Positions 1-9,127 are shown, counted from the stretch's first letter. The stretch: 64,000 bases of DNA from Bacteroidota bacterium (GCA_018266575.1 JAFEAE010000023.1:186001-250000), one strand, 5' to 3'. Notes: generated by a model not told the origin, from the letters alone. Translations and numbers: made by a program.

Positions 1-1722
1 CAGGTTGTACAAATCCAGCCTTCACAAAAAATACCTTTCCGTATAAAACTTAGTAGCTGTGATGCGTCTACCGCTTCACGTGTGGTGAAAGTATTTATCG
101 ATTATAACAATAATGGTGTTTTTGATGCAAACGAACTGGCAGCGCAAAGCCCTGTGTTAGCAGGTGGCAGCGCTGTTTATGCAGATACGATCACTACCCC
201 ATCAAACCTCACTATCGGCAACCTTTCAGAAATGCGCATAGTTGCGCAGGAAACAACAGACCCATCAACAGTAAATGCTTGCGGAACCTATGGTAACGGT
301 GAAACAGAAGATTATGATGTTGCCGTTGTTGAGCCGCCAATCGATTTAGCCCTTGGCCAAATTATTGCACCAATAAGCGGCGATTGCAGCGATACTTCAC
401 AATTAGTTGTTGTTGCCATCAGAAACCAGGGCACAGACACGGTTTCCAATGTTCCTGTAACAGCAGTTATTCAAAACGGGTCAACTACAGTTGCTACATT
501 GAGTGAAAAATATCCCGGAAAAATTCCACCGAACCGATGGGTAACGTACACTTTCCAGCAACCGTTCAGCAGCCTTGCGTCAGCAACCTATAATATAACA
601 GCATACATTACCTTAAGCAGCGATCAATTCATTTCAAATGATACTGCAACAACTTCAGTTACCATTGCAGATAAGCCTGCTGCGCCGGAAGCAACCGGTA
701 CAGTAGTGGGGGATTCGGTAACCTTAAAGATCACAAATCCCGGTGCAAATTCATCTTACTTCTGGTATAACAGTGCTACAAGTGATTCATCATTATTTGA
801 AACTGCAGATACATCAGTAAATATTACTGCCGTTCCAACAGGACAAACTTTTTATGTAGGTACAGGTGCTCAAGGCTATGTAGGAGTTAAATCGAAGAAT
901 GATTATACCGGTGGCAGCGGCGGCGGTTATCAAACACCAGGTGGCAATTTTTTGGTGTATAATGCAGAAGTACCTGTTATATTGAAAAGTGCAAGATTGT
1001 ATACTGGTTATCCTGGAAAAGTTTTGATAATGGTTATTGATACATCAAACACTCAACCTGATGGATCCTATTATTATTCTGTGCTTTCCAGTACAGTGAT
1101 TGATGTGTATCAGACCAGCCCTACACCAAAACCTGGATCTGTTTCGGGAATTAATCTTGCGGATACAGGAGCTGTGTTCTATCTTAATCTTCCATTACCC
1201 GCAGGCAGGCATTTGATTCTTGACACTACTATTGATGCCTCTGTCGATAGCTCTGCCATTGGCACCGCTTCTATTTTCAGAAACAATAATATTACTGGCA
1301 ATCCTTATCCATTTACTATTCCAAATATTATTTCAATAACAGGAAATAGTGCAGCAACAAAAGCAAATCCTTCGCAAGCCCAGGGTTATTACTACTACAT
1401 GTATAATATGAAAATCCAAACCCAAGACTGTATCAGCAGCAGGGCTGCGGTTTCTGTAACTGTTCCTACAAATGTTGGATTTAAAGTGTGGCCAAATCCA
1501 AACCCCGGCGTGTTCAATGTATTTTTTGATGCAGGGACCAGTGGGAATGTTTCAATAGAATTGTACAATTTGTTAGGGCAAAGGTGTTATTCGCAAAGCT
1601 ATTCCGCAACCGGTTTATTCAGTACACAAATCAATGCGAGCAATCTCATAACGGGGATGTATATCCTATATGTGAAAGCCGGAAACAAGTCATATCATCA
1701 AAAGGTTTTGATCATACGATAA
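1..1722 (+). CDS. T9SS-sorted secreted multidomain protein, 5' end outside window
   Basis: The frame is open from base 1, so the gene begins upstream of the window; the GTG at 82 is only an internal codon. The visible 573 residues begin in a GEVED-like beta domain that ends at YGNGETEDYDV (about residues 97-108). A CARDB-like Ig segment follows (about 115-200), then an unassigned Gly/Ser/Tyr-rich beta region. The last 75 or so residues (from VWPNPNPG) are a type A T9SS sorting domain with the usual LYNLLGQ and GMYILYVKAG motifs. Family knowledge: such proteins cross the outer membrane by the type IX system and are released or anchored at the surface. The catalytic or binding part, if any, lies upstream. 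A strong terminator follows the stop. Confidence 0.9.
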   Translation, partial: QVVQIQPSQKIPFRIKLSSCDASTASRVVKVFIDYNNNGVFDANELAAQSPVLAGGSAVYADTITTPSNLTIGNLSEMRIVAQETTDPSTVNACGTYGNGETEDYDVAVVEPPIDLALGQIIAPISGDCSDTSQLVVVAIRNQGTDTVSNVPVTAVIQNGSTTVATLSEKYPGKIPPNRWVTYTFQQPFSSLASATYNITAYITLSSDQFISNDTATTSVTIADKPAAPEATGTVVGDSVTLKITNPGANSSYFWYNSATSDSSLFETADTSVNITAVPTGQTFYVGTGAQGYVGVKSKNDYTGGSGGGYQTPGGNFLVYNAEVPVILKSARLYTGYPGKVLIMVIDTSNTQPDGSYYYSVLSSTVIDVYQTSPTPKPGSVSGINLADTGAVFYLNLPLPAGRHLILDTTIDASVDSSAIGTASIFRNNNITGNPYPFTIPNIISITGNSAATKANPSQAQGYYYYMYNMKIQTQDCISSRAAVSVTVPTNVGFKVWPNPNPGVFNVFFDAGTSGNVSIELYNLLGQRCYSQSYSATGLFSTQINASNLITGMYILYVKAGNKSYHQKVLIIR

Positions 1723-1743
1723 TCTTTTCTTAAACGATTTTTT

Positions 1744-1779
1744 AAAGCAGCGGCCCATAAAATATCCGCTGCTTTTTTT
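1744..1779 (+). terminator. Rho-independent terminator after the T9SS protein
   Basis: A perfect 10-bp stem (1744-1753 with 1766-1775, AAAGCAGCGG) with a 12-nt loop, followed by a T run, lies 20 bases after the stop codon. Confidence 0.85.
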
Positions 1780-1843
1780 ATTACCCCAAATAAAAATTAT
1801 ATTAGCATTACGATTGAATTGCCTGCCATAAATGGCAAAATTT

Positions 1844-1873
1844 AAAAGCGGGTTTTCGAATACCCGCTTTTTT
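1844..1873 (+). terminator. Second terminator-like hairpin before the FNR-like gene
   Basis: A 10-bp stem AAAAGCGGGT (1844-1853 with 1862-1871) ends in a T run. It lies 40 bases ahead of the ATG at 1914, so it either backs up the first terminator or sits in the leader of the next gene. Confidence 0.6.
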
Positions 1874-1913
1874 GCAATATCATCAGTTTTATTTTTTACT
1901 TAAAATCACGTCT

Positions 1914-2681
1914 ATGCTCCAGCCATGGCAAACCGGCAAAGTAATCCGTATTGAAAATGAAACTGAGTCTACACGCAGGTTCTGGATTCAACTGCCAGAA
2001 TTGCAATCATTCGATTTTAAGCCGGGGCAGTTCGTAACGTTAGACCTTCCCATTCACGAAAAACCGGCGAAACGCTGGCGCAGTTACTCTATCGCTTCAT
2101 GGCCCGACGGGACTAATGTTTTGGAATTAGTGATCGTATTACTTGAAGGCGGTGCAGGCACAACGTATTTGTTCAATGAAATAAAAGAAGGAAGTGAATT
2201 AATTCTTCGCGGGCCGCAGGGTGTTTTCACCTTGCCGGAACCTATTGAAAAAGATTTATTTTTTATTTGTACAGGTACAGGCATTGCGCCATTCAGGGCA
2301 ATGTCGCATCATATCCGTAACCATAATATTGCTCACGGTGACATATACCTGATTTTTGGCTGCAGAAAATTCGGCGATTGCTTATACGGAAGGGAAATGA
2401 AAGAATTACAGGAGAATTTTCCCGGCTTTCATTACATCCCTACCTTTTCCAGGGAAACTGCTGCAACACCTGAAGGCTCGTTTAAAACCGGTTATGTGCA
2501 CAATGTCTATGAAGAAATATGCAGGAATAATATCACTATTGCAGAGGATACAGGTGTATCAAGCGTAAAACCTGCTTCCTTTTTTTTATGTGGCTGGAAA
2601 AATATGATCGATGAAGCTAAGCAACGGATACAGGCGTTGGGTTACGACAGAAAATCAATCCACCAGGAATTGTATGGGTAA
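1914..2681 (+). CDS. FAD/NAD(P)-binding oxidoreductase, ferredoxin-NADP reductase family
   Basis: A 255-residue FNR-type flavoprotein. The FAD domain carries RWRSYSIAS near residue 53 and GPQGVF near 100. The NAD(P) domain carries CTGTGIAPFRAM near 118, FGCRKFGDCLY, and a C-terminal FFLCGWKNMIDEA. No 2Fe-2S domain is fused, so electrons probably pass to or from a separate ferredoxin, flavodoxin or oxygenase. I chose the ATG at 1914 because the longer frame starts with a TTG inside the preceding terminator. The gene stands alone, and the next gene is convergent. The family assignment is firm; the partner protein is unknown. Confidence 0.85.
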   Translation: MLQPWQTGKVIRIENETESTRRFWIQLPELQSFDFKPGQFVTLDLPIHEKPAKRWRSYSIASWPDGTNVLELVIVLLEGGAGTTYLFNEIKEGSELILRGPQGVFTLPEPIEKDLFFICTGTGIAPFRAMSHHIRNHNIAHGDIYLIFGCRKFGDCLYGREMKELQENFPGFHYIPTFSRETAATPEGSFKTGYVHNVYEEICRNNITIAEDTGVSSVKPASFFLCGWKNMIDEAKQRIQALGYDRKSIHQELYG

Positions 2682-2713
2682 TCCTTTACAGATCGATTAA
2701 AAAAATCAAAATT

Positions 2714-3082
2714 TTATTTTGAAGAATTTGCTTCCTGCTTAAAAACTTTTTTCCGGGAAGAAATATCTACTACCGGTTGTGAAATCTCAGTATGTTCTCC
2801 ATTCTCAGCTTTCACTAAAGATTCTTTGAGGTCATCCACTATTTTGAGAAGGTCGATATTTTCTTTTTGCAACTGAAGGATTTCAGAATGGCTCTGTAAA
2901 ATTTCCCGTTCCAATTCCTCAGTGCGTGAAGCAGCTTTATTAATTTTATATTTCCTGAATGAAAACCCTGCAAAAGCTGAAACAGCCATTACTCCAAGCA
3001 TTGCAACTCCAAATTCCGGTAACTCAAATGTTAGCATTAAAAATATTATTTGCATTACAAAATCTTCTATGATGGATTTCAA
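2714..3082 (-). CDS. Small membrane-anchored coiled-coil protein, function unknown
   Basis: Up to 122 residues. A hydrophobic N-terminal segment (LPEFGVAMLGVMAVSAFAGF) is followed by basic residues and a long charged heptad region (about residues 53-95, EELEREILQSHSEILQLQKEN). This topology suggests a single-pass inner-membrane protein with a cytoplasmic coiled coil. The start is uncertain: methionines at 3082, 3055 and 3037 are all possible, and the last gives a compact protein beginning MLTFELPEFG. I do not recognise a named family. The gene is convergent with the FNR-like gene, and its stop lies about 30 bases from that gene's stop. Confidence 0.6.
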   Translation of the reverse strand: MKSIIEDFVMQIIFLMLTFELPEFGVAMLGVMAVSAFAGFSFRKYKINKAASRTEELEREILQSHSEILQLQKENIDLLKIVDDLKESLVKAENGEHTEISQPVVDISSRKKVFKQEANSSK

Positions 3083-3222
3083 AAGGATATTTTCAGTAGC
3101 TAATAAGGTCTTAATGATTTCTTATCGAAAGTATAACAACTAAATCATATTGTATAATAATCGGCTAAAAAAAATATAAACAAACTGCTTTATGTTCTTA
3201 TTGATTACAACTGCTTGTATTA

Positions 3223-4680
3223 CTATACAATATGGCTACCAACAATTTCTTTGATAGCGGTTACGGATATACGTTCCTGTTGCATGGTATCGCGGTATCG
3301 TATTGTTACGGTATTATCTTCCTTTGTTTGATGGTCGATCGTTATACAGAAAGGCGTTCCAATCGCATCCATACGGCGGTAACGTTTCCCGATTGCATCC
3401 TTTTCTTCGTAAAAACACCTGAACTGACTTTTGCAATCATCCATGATCTGCTTTGCAATTTCAGGTAAGCCATCTCTTTTTATTAGTGGAAAAACAGCCA
3501 GTTTAACCGGTGCCAGTTTTGCCGGCAGTTTTAACACCACACGGCTGTCTTGTTTATCAGCGGTACTCAGATCTTCTTCTGTATATGCTTCGCTTATGAC
3601 CATTAGGAACGTTCTATCCAAACCAATAGATGTTTCAATAACATACGGAATATAATTACCATACGGTTTTCCGTTTGCATCAAGGTCATTATCGAAATAC
3701 TGCATTTTCTTTTTGCTATATTCCTGGTGGTTGCGTAAATCGAAATCAGTGCGTGAGTGTATCCCTTCTACTTCTTTAAAACCAATCGGGAATTCATACT
3801 CAATATCGCATGCCGCATCCGCATAATGCGCCAGTTTCACGTGATCGTGAAAGCGGTATTTCTCTGCAGGAATGCCTAAACTCAGATGCCAATCCATTCT
3901 TTCTTTTTTCCAATGCTCATACCACTCTTTTTGCGAACCCGGGCGAATAAAGAACTGCATCTCCATCTGCTCAAATTCACGCATGCGGAAAATAAATTGC
4001 CTTGCTACAATTTCATTACGGAATGCTTTTCCTATTTGTGCAATACCAAAAGGAATTTTCATTCTTCCCGTTTTCTGCACATTCAGAAAATTTACAAAAA
4101 TCCCTTGTGCAGTTTCAGGGCGCAAATAAATTTCGCTTGCTTCATCGGTTACACTTCCCAATTGTGTGGAGAACATTAAATTGAATTGGCGCACATCCGT
4201 CCAGTTACTTGTTCCGCTGATGCTGCATTTTATTTTTCTGTCTTCGATCAGTTTTTTTAAACCATCAAAATCACTTGCAGCAAGCAGCTTATCCATTTCT
4301 GTAAGCAATGCATCAGCTTCATTTTTCTTTCCTTCATTTTCCAAACGATCAGCTTCAGCTTCGATCAAATGGTCAACACGGTATCTTTTTTTGCTGTCTT
4401 TGTTATCGATCATCGGGTCGCTGAAATTATCAACGTGCCCGCTCGCTTTCCATGTTGTAGGGTGCATAAAAATGGCAGCATCGATGCCCACAATATTTTC
4501 GTGCAACTGGGTCATGCTTTTCCACCAATAATCTTTGATGTTTTTTTTCAACTCGCTTCCCCATTGGCCATAATCATACACAGCGCTCAACCCATCATAA
4601 ATTTCACTCGATGGAAAAATGAACCCATATTCTTTGCAGTGAGAAATTATCGCCTGGAACCTGTTATTGTCATTTGCCAT
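3223..4680 (-). CDS. glyS: Glycyl-tRNA synthetase, homodimeric class II type
   Basis: A 485-residue glycine-tRNA ligase that charges tRNA-Gly in the cytoplasm. It has the N-terminal catalytic core (FIFPSSEIYDGLSAVYDYG), the motif 2 region (FRMREFEQMEMQFFIRPG), the motif 3 region (YVIETSIGLDRTFLMV) and a C-terminal anticodon-binding domain from about residue 385 (LAPVKLAVFPLIKRDG). I start at the ATG at 4680 (MANDNNRF) because the extra 39 codons of the longer frame look non-coding and contain part of an intergenic inverted repeat. The length fits the alpha2 bacterial/eukaryotic type rather than the alpha2beta2 type. Confidence 0.96.
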   Translation of the reverse strand: MANDNNRFQAIISHCKEYGFIFPSSEIYDGLSAVYDYGQWGSELKKNIKDYWWKSMTQLHENIVGIDAAIFMHPTTWKASGHVDNFSDPMIDNKDSKKRYRVDHLIEAEADRLENEGKKNEADALLTEMDKLLAASDFDGLKKLIEDRKIKCSISGTSNWTDVRQFNLMFSTQLGSVTDEASEIYLRPETAQGIFVNFLNVQKTGRMKIPFGIAQIGKAFRNEIVARQFIFRMREFEQMEMQFFIRPGSQKEWYEHWKKERMDWHLSLGIPAEKYRFHDHVKLAHYADAACDIEYEFPIGFKEVEGIHSRTDFDLRNHQEYSKKKMQYFDNDLDANGKPYGNYIPYVIETSIGLDRTFLMVISEAYTEEDLSTADKQDSRVVLKLPAKLAPVKLAVFPLIKRDGLPEIAKQIMDDCKSQFRCFYEEKDAIGKRYRRMDAIGTPFCITIDHQTKEDNTVTIRYRDTMQQERISVTAIKEIVGSHIV

Positions 4681-4754
4681 AATGGGCGCAAAGATAGTAG
4701 ATACAGCAATTTCGGCAAAAGCAGATTGAGGTCTCACGCAGCGGCGCAAAGTAC

Positions 4755-4817
4755 AGGTATGCCATGTCTGCAATTGTGTGACGAAATTTATTAGCATATT
4801 AAAGACATGGCATACCT
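4755..4817. repeat. 15-bp perfect inverted repeat in the glyS divergent region
   Basis: AGGTATGCCATGTCT at 4755-4769 is repeated as its exact reverse complement at 4803-4817, 33 bases apart. It lies between the divergent glyS (start 4680) and the membrane protein at 4864. It could form a cruciform or mRNA hairpin, or be a word-type intergenic repeat. Confidence 0.7.
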
Positions 4818-4840
4818 CTGTGCTTGAGCGTGAAAATATT

Positions 4841-4848
4841 TACATTTG
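4841..4848 (+). promoter_or_regulatory. Candidate Bacteroidota -7 promoter element
   Basis: TACATTTG matches the Bacteroidota -7 consensus TAnnTTTG and lies 15 bases before the ATG at 4864. No convincing -33 box is seen at the usual spacing, so support is modest. Confidence 0.35.
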
Positions 4849-4863
4849 TTATAACACTTTCAA

Positions 4864-6006
4864 ATGACAGAGGTGATCACTGTTAAAGAAAAAAAATTGC
4901 CGGCGCTGGAACGTTTCGGTATTTATTACCTGAACATTTTCGGGCAACGTGAATTTGCACATACTGTTTTTGATTTTACAGATGAAGAGCTCAAACAGAG
5001 AGTTAACCGCATCGCTGCAAAAGGGGTTTTTCTTTCCGCATTAACAGGCCTGGTATTAGTTTGGCCAACCGTTTTTATTGATGTAATGAAACAACATGAG
5101 CCATGGTATATTCATTATGCATGGACCAGTGGCATTACGATCCTATGTGTTGCAATAGAATTTTATTTACTATTCATTATTGCATTAAAGGCAGTGCATG
5201 AAGTGAGCGAGCTGATCAATATCCATTCACACAAAAAAGATTTCTTAAAAACAGGGCCTTTTAACATTACCAATATCCTTGCACGTACTGCATTGGAGTT
5301 GCCCGATCCTGAATTGCATATTTTAGGGATTGATCCGTTTGAAAAAGTTTCAAAAAAGAATTTGCTGATCTTAGGATTGTTGTACAAACTGAAAATTGTG
5401 ATCACCAATTTTGTTGCAAAATTTTTATTGCGAACAGGTTTTGGAGAAACTATTGAAGGCATTTCTATCAACTACATTGCATTGCCTGTTGAATGTTTCT
5501 GGAACGGGGTTGTTATAAACCGCGTTGTAGATGAAGCACGGTTGCGTCTGTTTGGTTTTGCATTAAGCAATCATATTGCAGATAATGTATTGCACGATCA
5601 TCTGCTGGACCAATTATCTCCCGAAGCAAAGATCGGTTGCCTGCGTGCAGTTGGCAATGCTGTAGTAATGGCACAGAATTACCATCCGAATATGATCGTA
5701 TTATTATTGCGCTTTCAGCATTTGTTGCACATCGATAAAGACAATGGTTATGACGACTGGAATTTATTTTTAGAAACATTGAAACAAGTGAATGAAAAAG
5801 AAAGGGATTTTTTATTGAACCTCTTTACTATTGCTGTTGCCTTCGATGGAAAAATCTCAAAGCTTGAAGCAAATAATATGAAGGACGCTTACGGCGAATA
5901 TTATAAAATGTACCTCCCAAGATTAATTGATTTAACAGAACACATGAGAGCAGGAAGATTAAATGCCGCTGCATCATTATGCAAGCTTGATTTTACCGCA
6001 GGATAA
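4864..6006 (+). CDS. Integral membrane protein with TerB-like C-terminal domain, function unknown
   Basis: 380 residues. An N-terminal soluble part (1-50) is followed by two strong transmembrane segments (about 53-73 and 88-108), then a largely helical region. Near the C-terminus, FLLNLFTIAVAFDGKISKLEANNM (about 321-344) resembles the acidic helix pair of TerB/DjlA-type domains, where a xADGxI motif is typical. The TerB resemblance is inference from that motif only. The gene is monocistronic, divergent from glyS and convergent with the BrkB gene. I cannot assign a reaction or partner. Confidence 0.6.
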   Translation: MTEVITVKEKKLPALERFGIYYLNIFGQREFAHTVFDFTDEELKQRVNRIAAKGVFLSALTGLVLVWPTVFIDVMKQHEPWYIHYAWTSGITILCVAIEFYLLFIIALKAVHEVSELINIHSHKKDFLKTGPFNITNILARTALELPDPELHILGIDPFEKVSKKNLLILGLLYKLKIVITNFVAKFLLRTGFGETIEGISINYIALPVECFWNGVVINRVVDEARLRLFGFALSNHIADNVLHDHLLDQLSPEAKIGCLRAVGNAVVMAQNYHPNMIVLLLRFQHLLHIDKDNGYDDWNLFLETLKQVNEKERDFLLNLFTIAVAFDGKISKLEANNMKDAYGEYYKMYLPRLIDLTEHMRAGRLNAAASLCKLDFTAG

Positions 6007-6091
6007 ATGATGTGATTTGATAACGTTGAATGCTTTTCGATGATGGTTGATTGATGGCTGACTGAAAGTTCAGGTTGCTAATAAATCTCAG

Positions 6092-7048
6092 CTAACTATT
6101 GCTGTTGATACTTGTTTTTTCTTCAGGTTGTTGTTGTAATGATGTTCTTGATTCTACTTCTATCTGTTGTATCCACACGGCATAATCGTCCGGATAAATT
6201 TGTGAGCCGGTTTGTATTGCATAAGCCCTGGTAAATTCTGCACCGAAATATAAAATGATGGCAGAATAATACACCCATAATAAAATTACGATCACTGAAC
6301 CAGCAGCACCATACGCAGAACTCAATTTGCTGTGCCCAAGATAGTACCCGATCAAAAATTTACCAATCAGAAATAAGAGTGCTGTGGTAAACGCACCGGC
6401 ACGAACGTGCCTCCACCTGATCTTTGCATCGGGGAGAAACTTAAAAATGATAGCAAATAAAAACGAGGTAATAAGAAAGGTGAGAAGTATATTAAAACTG
6501 TACACAGTAAAAACAGTTATGTCAGGGAATAGTTGTGTGAGCTTGCTGATGAATGTATCCATCAATCCATTGATCAATAAAGAAACCAATAATAAAAACC
6601 CTAAACACACTACCATCGAAAAAGAAATAAGCCGGTTGATCAGGATTTTCAGCCAGCCTTTTTTGGGTTTTGCTTTTAATTTCCAGATCAGGTTAATCGA
6701 ATCCTGTATCTCGCCAAACACACTGGTTGCGCCGATTATTAGGGTTACCAACCCAATCACCGTGGCAAAACCTGCCTGGTTGGTCAATGCTGCCGATCGG
6801 ATTGTTTGTTGAATTTGCAATGCAGCTTCCTGCCCCACAAAATTTGAAATTTGTCCGTAGATAGTTCCTTCAATGGCTTTTCTTCCGTAAAAAATATCAC
6901 TCACAGCAATAATAATAATGAGCATTGCCGGCAAAGAAAAAATAGTATAATAAGCAAGTGCTGCACTTAGCTTAAGGACTTTGTCGTTCACAAAATCAAT
7001 AGAAGCCAGCCTCAGGATTCTTCCTATTGTGCGAAGGGATAAGCTCAT
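6092..7048 (-). CDS. YihY/virulence factor BrkB family membrane protein
   Basis: A 318-residue inner-membrane protein with about six transmembrane helices. It carries family signatures: SLPAMLIIIIAVSDIFYG, GATSVFGEIQDSINLIWKLK (about residues 106-125) and the C-terminal AYGAAGSVIVILLWVYYSAIILYFGAEFTR block. The family was once misassigned as RNase BN and no confirmed biochemical activity is known to me. A polar Gln/Glu-rich tail follows the last helix. Its start lies 10 bases after the MazG-like gene's stop, so the two are probably co-transcribed. Confidence 0.9.
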   Translation of the reverse strand: MSLSLRTIGRILRLASIDFVNDKVLKLSAALAYYTIFSLPAMLIIIIAVSDIFYGRKAIEGTIYGQISNFVGQEAALQIQQTIRSAALTNQAGFATVIGLVTLIIGATSVFGEIQDSINLIWKLKAKPKKGWLKILINRLISFSMVVCLGFLLLVSLLINGLMDTFISKLTQLFPDITVFTVYSFNILLTFLITSFLFAIIFKFLPDAKIRWRHVRAGAFTTALLFLIGKFLIGYYLGHSKLSSAYGAAGSVIVILLWVYYSAIILYFGAEFTRAYAIQTGSQIYPDDYAVWIQQIEVESRTSLQQQPEEKTSINSNS

Positions 7049-7058
7049 GTATTATTAT

Positions 7059-7400
7059 TCACAAAAGTTTTTCATTATTGCGGTGACGTTCTGCATCACG
7101 GATATTTTTCTTCTCAAAATTTTTTTGCAAGGCATCTGTCAGATCAACACCGGTTTGATTGGCGATACAAAACACAACCCATAACACGTCTGCCAGCTCA
7201 TCGGATAATTTTTTCCCATGATCCGATTCTTTGAACGACTGGTCTCCATAAATCCTGCTTATCAACCGCGCCACTTCCCCAACTTCTTCAGTTAGGATAG
7301 CCATGTTCGTTAGTTCGCTGAAATAACGGACACCCGTTGTTTTTATCCATTGATCAACTTTGTGTTGAGCGTCACGAATAGTAACTTCTACTGTAGACAT
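7059..7400 (-). CDS. MazG-like nucleotide pyrophosphohydrolase
   Basis: A 113-residue all-alpha NTP-PPase. The Mg-binding motifs EEVGEVARL (about residues 39-47) and DELADVLWVVFCIANQ (about 67-82) are intact. Family members hydrolyse (d)NTPs to monophosphates, often non-canonical nucleotides, in the cytoplasm. The small single-domain size matches Bacteroidota proteins annotated as 'nucleotide pyrophosphohydrolase'. It lies between phzF-like and brkB-like genes on the same strand with short gaps (18 and 10 bases), suggesting an operon. Confidence 0.9.
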   Translation of the reverse strand: MSTVEVTIRDAQHKVDQWIKTTGVRYFSELTNMAILTEEVGEVARLISRIYGDQSFKESDHGKKLSDELADVLWVVFCIANQTGVDLTDALQKNFEKKNIRDAERHRNNEKLL

Positions 7401-7418
7401 CTTTTAATTTATTTTTAT

Positions 7419-8204
7419 TCAAATAAAGATTTCTCCTTCGAGGTATATATGCGCATTTCCGCTGATCAAAACCCGGCCTCCTATCATCTCACATTCCAGG
7501 TAACCTTTGCGTTTCGACAATTGAATAGCTGAAAGTTTTTCTTTGCCTAACCTCTTTGTCCAATATGGCGCCATAACTGTGTGCGCCGAACCGGTAACCG
7601 GATCTTCATCGATACCGGATTGCGGAAAAAAACAACGGGAAACAAAATCAACACTATCGCCTTTTGCGGTAGCAATAATTCCACGTGATGGCAGTTGCGA
7701 CAATATCTTAAAGTCAGGGGAAAGTTGTTCAATGGTATTTTGATCTTGCAGAACAACCATGTAATCAGTAGAACCTTTATATACTTCCAGTGGTTTTATT
7801 TTTAACCCGTTTTCAATAGCAGGAATAACCGCTGCATCATTCAAGGTATCAGCCGGAAAATCGAGCGTTAATTTCCCATCATCACTCTGGGTAACATGCA
7901 ATGGACCGCTTTTTGAATGAAAAGTAATTTTTTCTTTTGCATAGCCCAATTGAGTAAAATAAACATGTGCGGATGCAAGCGTAGCATGTCCGCATAACGC
8001 TACTTCAACTGCAGGAGTAAACCAGCGAATAGCAAATTCTTCACCCCGGGGAACAATAAATGCGGTTTCCGCAAGGTTATTCTGCGCAGCGATATCCTGC
8101 ATCAAATTTTCGGATAACCATTCCCGCAATGGAACCACAGCAGCGGGATTTCCTCCAAATTTTGTTTCTGCAAATGCGTTTACGATAAAGATTTTTAATT
8201 TCAT
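7419..8204 (-). CDS. PhzF family isomerase/epimerase-like protein
   Basis: 261 residues with the diaminopimelate-epimerase-like fold. The N-terminal FGGNPAAVVPL, the conserved catalytic glutamate in NLAETAFI (E46) and the C-terminal DEDPVTGSAHTVMAPYW are all present. PhzF itself isomerises DHHA in phenazine synthesis, but no other phenazine genes are here, so the substrate is unknown. I prefer the ATG at 8204 (MKLKIFIVNAF) over an upstream GTG at 8213 because homologues start at this motif. It is the first gene of the phzF - mazG - brkB run. Confidence 0.9.
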   Translation of the reverse strand: MKLKIFIVNAFAETKFGGNPAAVVPLREWLSENLMQDIAAQNNLAETAFIVPRGEEFAIRWFTPAVEVALCGHATLASAHVYFTQLGYAKEKITFHSKSGPLHVTQSDDGKLTLDFPADTLNDAAVIPAIENGLKIKPLEVYKGSTDYMVVLQDQNTIEQLSPDFKILSQLPSRGIIATAKGDSVDFVSRCFFPQSGIDEDPVTGSAHTVMAPYWTKRLGKEKLSAIQLSKRKGYLECEMIGGRVLISGNAHIYLEGEIFI

Positions 8205-8234
8205 TGTTAACACGAATTGAGCGAATTACACGAA

Positions 8235-8611
8235 TTAAAATACCACTCTTTTATAAGTGAGAGATTTCTCTCCGAAATTAACGATTATGCCCGGCTTTAA
8301 TCCGGACGCTTTGAGATAATTAATAGTCTGGGTCAAAAAATTATTTACTATACAAGGAGAAGATTTAATCTCCAATATTATTAGAATCAAAGACGACAAA
8401 ATCTGCAAAATAGCGATGCTTCAAAATTTTCCTTTTATATCCAATCTGAAATTTACACTCCCGCTTAAAAGGAATAACAGAACTCAAAAATCCAAGCTCC
8501 AATGCATCTTTATAAACAACTTCATTAAAGCCCATCCCCCAACTGTTTATGGACTTCCATACAAATGCCAATAATTTTGTATGATTTTTCCTTGAAAAGA
8601 ATTTCAGTCAT
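8235..8611 (-). pseudogene. GxxExxY family gene broken by two +1 frameshifts
   Basis: The minus strand from an ATG at 8611 to a TAA at 8235-8237 encodes a full GxxExxY protein only if one base is removed at each of two places. Frame one gives MTEILFKEKSYKIIGICMEV then HKQLGDG, and shifts near 8535 in a G-rich run. Frame two gives FNEVVYKDALELGFL through RYFADFVVFDSNN, and shifts near 8378. Frame three gives LEIKSSPCIVNNFL through SGLKPGIIVNFGEKSLTYKR to the stop. The repaired length is 124 residues, normal for this family. Function of the family is unknown. The first shift lies in a G run, so sequencing error is possible; two independent shifts favour true decay. Confidence 0.85.
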
Positions 8612-8674
8612 AGGTGTACAGTATTTATGATTCAAAAAATATCAACAATTCGTGTAATTCGGAATAATTCGTGA

Positions 8675-9127
8675 TTATTCTTTGTTTTTCGTGTCTATCA
8701 CTATTGTTACAGGACCGTCATTCAATAATTCCACTTTCATGTCTGCTCCGAATTCACCTGTATAAATTTTTTTATTCAGGTCGCTTTCTAATTGTTTGAT
8801 CATCTTTTCGTATAATGGTATGGCGACATCAGGCTTACTGGCACGTATATACGAAGGACGGTTCCCTTTTTTGGTAGAAGCATGCAATGTAAACTGGCTC
8901 ACCAATAAAATATCACCGCTGATATCTTTTACAGCAATATTCATCACGCCATTTTCATCATCAAATACCCTCAGGTTAATGATTTTGCTACTCAGCCATT
9001 GGATGTCTTCGTTTGAATCTGCATCTTCTATTCCTAACAAAACCAATAACCCCTTGTTGATTAGGGACTTTATTTTTCCATCGATAGTAACAGAAGCTTT
9101 ACTTACCCGTTGAATAACTGCCCGCAT
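8675..9127 (-). CDS. dtd: D-aminoacyl-tRNA deacylase
   Basis: A 150-residue DTD that hydrolyses D-aminoacyl-tRNAs (and Gly-tRNA-Ala) to protect translation. It starts MRAVIQRVSKASVTIDG and carries both hallmark motifs: LLVSQFTLHA with the SQFTL active-site strand, and LLNDGPVTIVID with the NxGPVT motif. I trimmed 48 codons from the longest frame because the family begins exactly at MRAVIQRV (ATG at 9127). It is divergent from the ribosome-rescue gene arfB with a 36-base spacer, a pairing of two translation quality-control genes. Confidence 0.96.
   Translation of the reverse strand: MRAVIQRVSKASVTIDGKIKSLINKGLLVLLGIEDADSNEDIQWLSSKIINLRVFDDENGVMNIAVKDISGDILLVSQFTLHASTKKGNRPSYIRASKPDVAIPLYEKMIKQLESDLNKKIYTGEFGADMKVELLNDGPVTIVIDTKNKE

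Noticed and set aside
82..1722. A complete gene starting at the GTG at 82
   Set aside because: The frame is open to base 1 and the sequence before the GTG belongs to the same beta domain, so the gene is truncated by the window.
8365..8571. A 68-residue protein from the GxxExxY region as a stand-alone gene
   Set aside because: It starts with TTG in mid-family and stops early; neighbouring frames carry both missing ends, so it is a fragment of a frameshifted gene.
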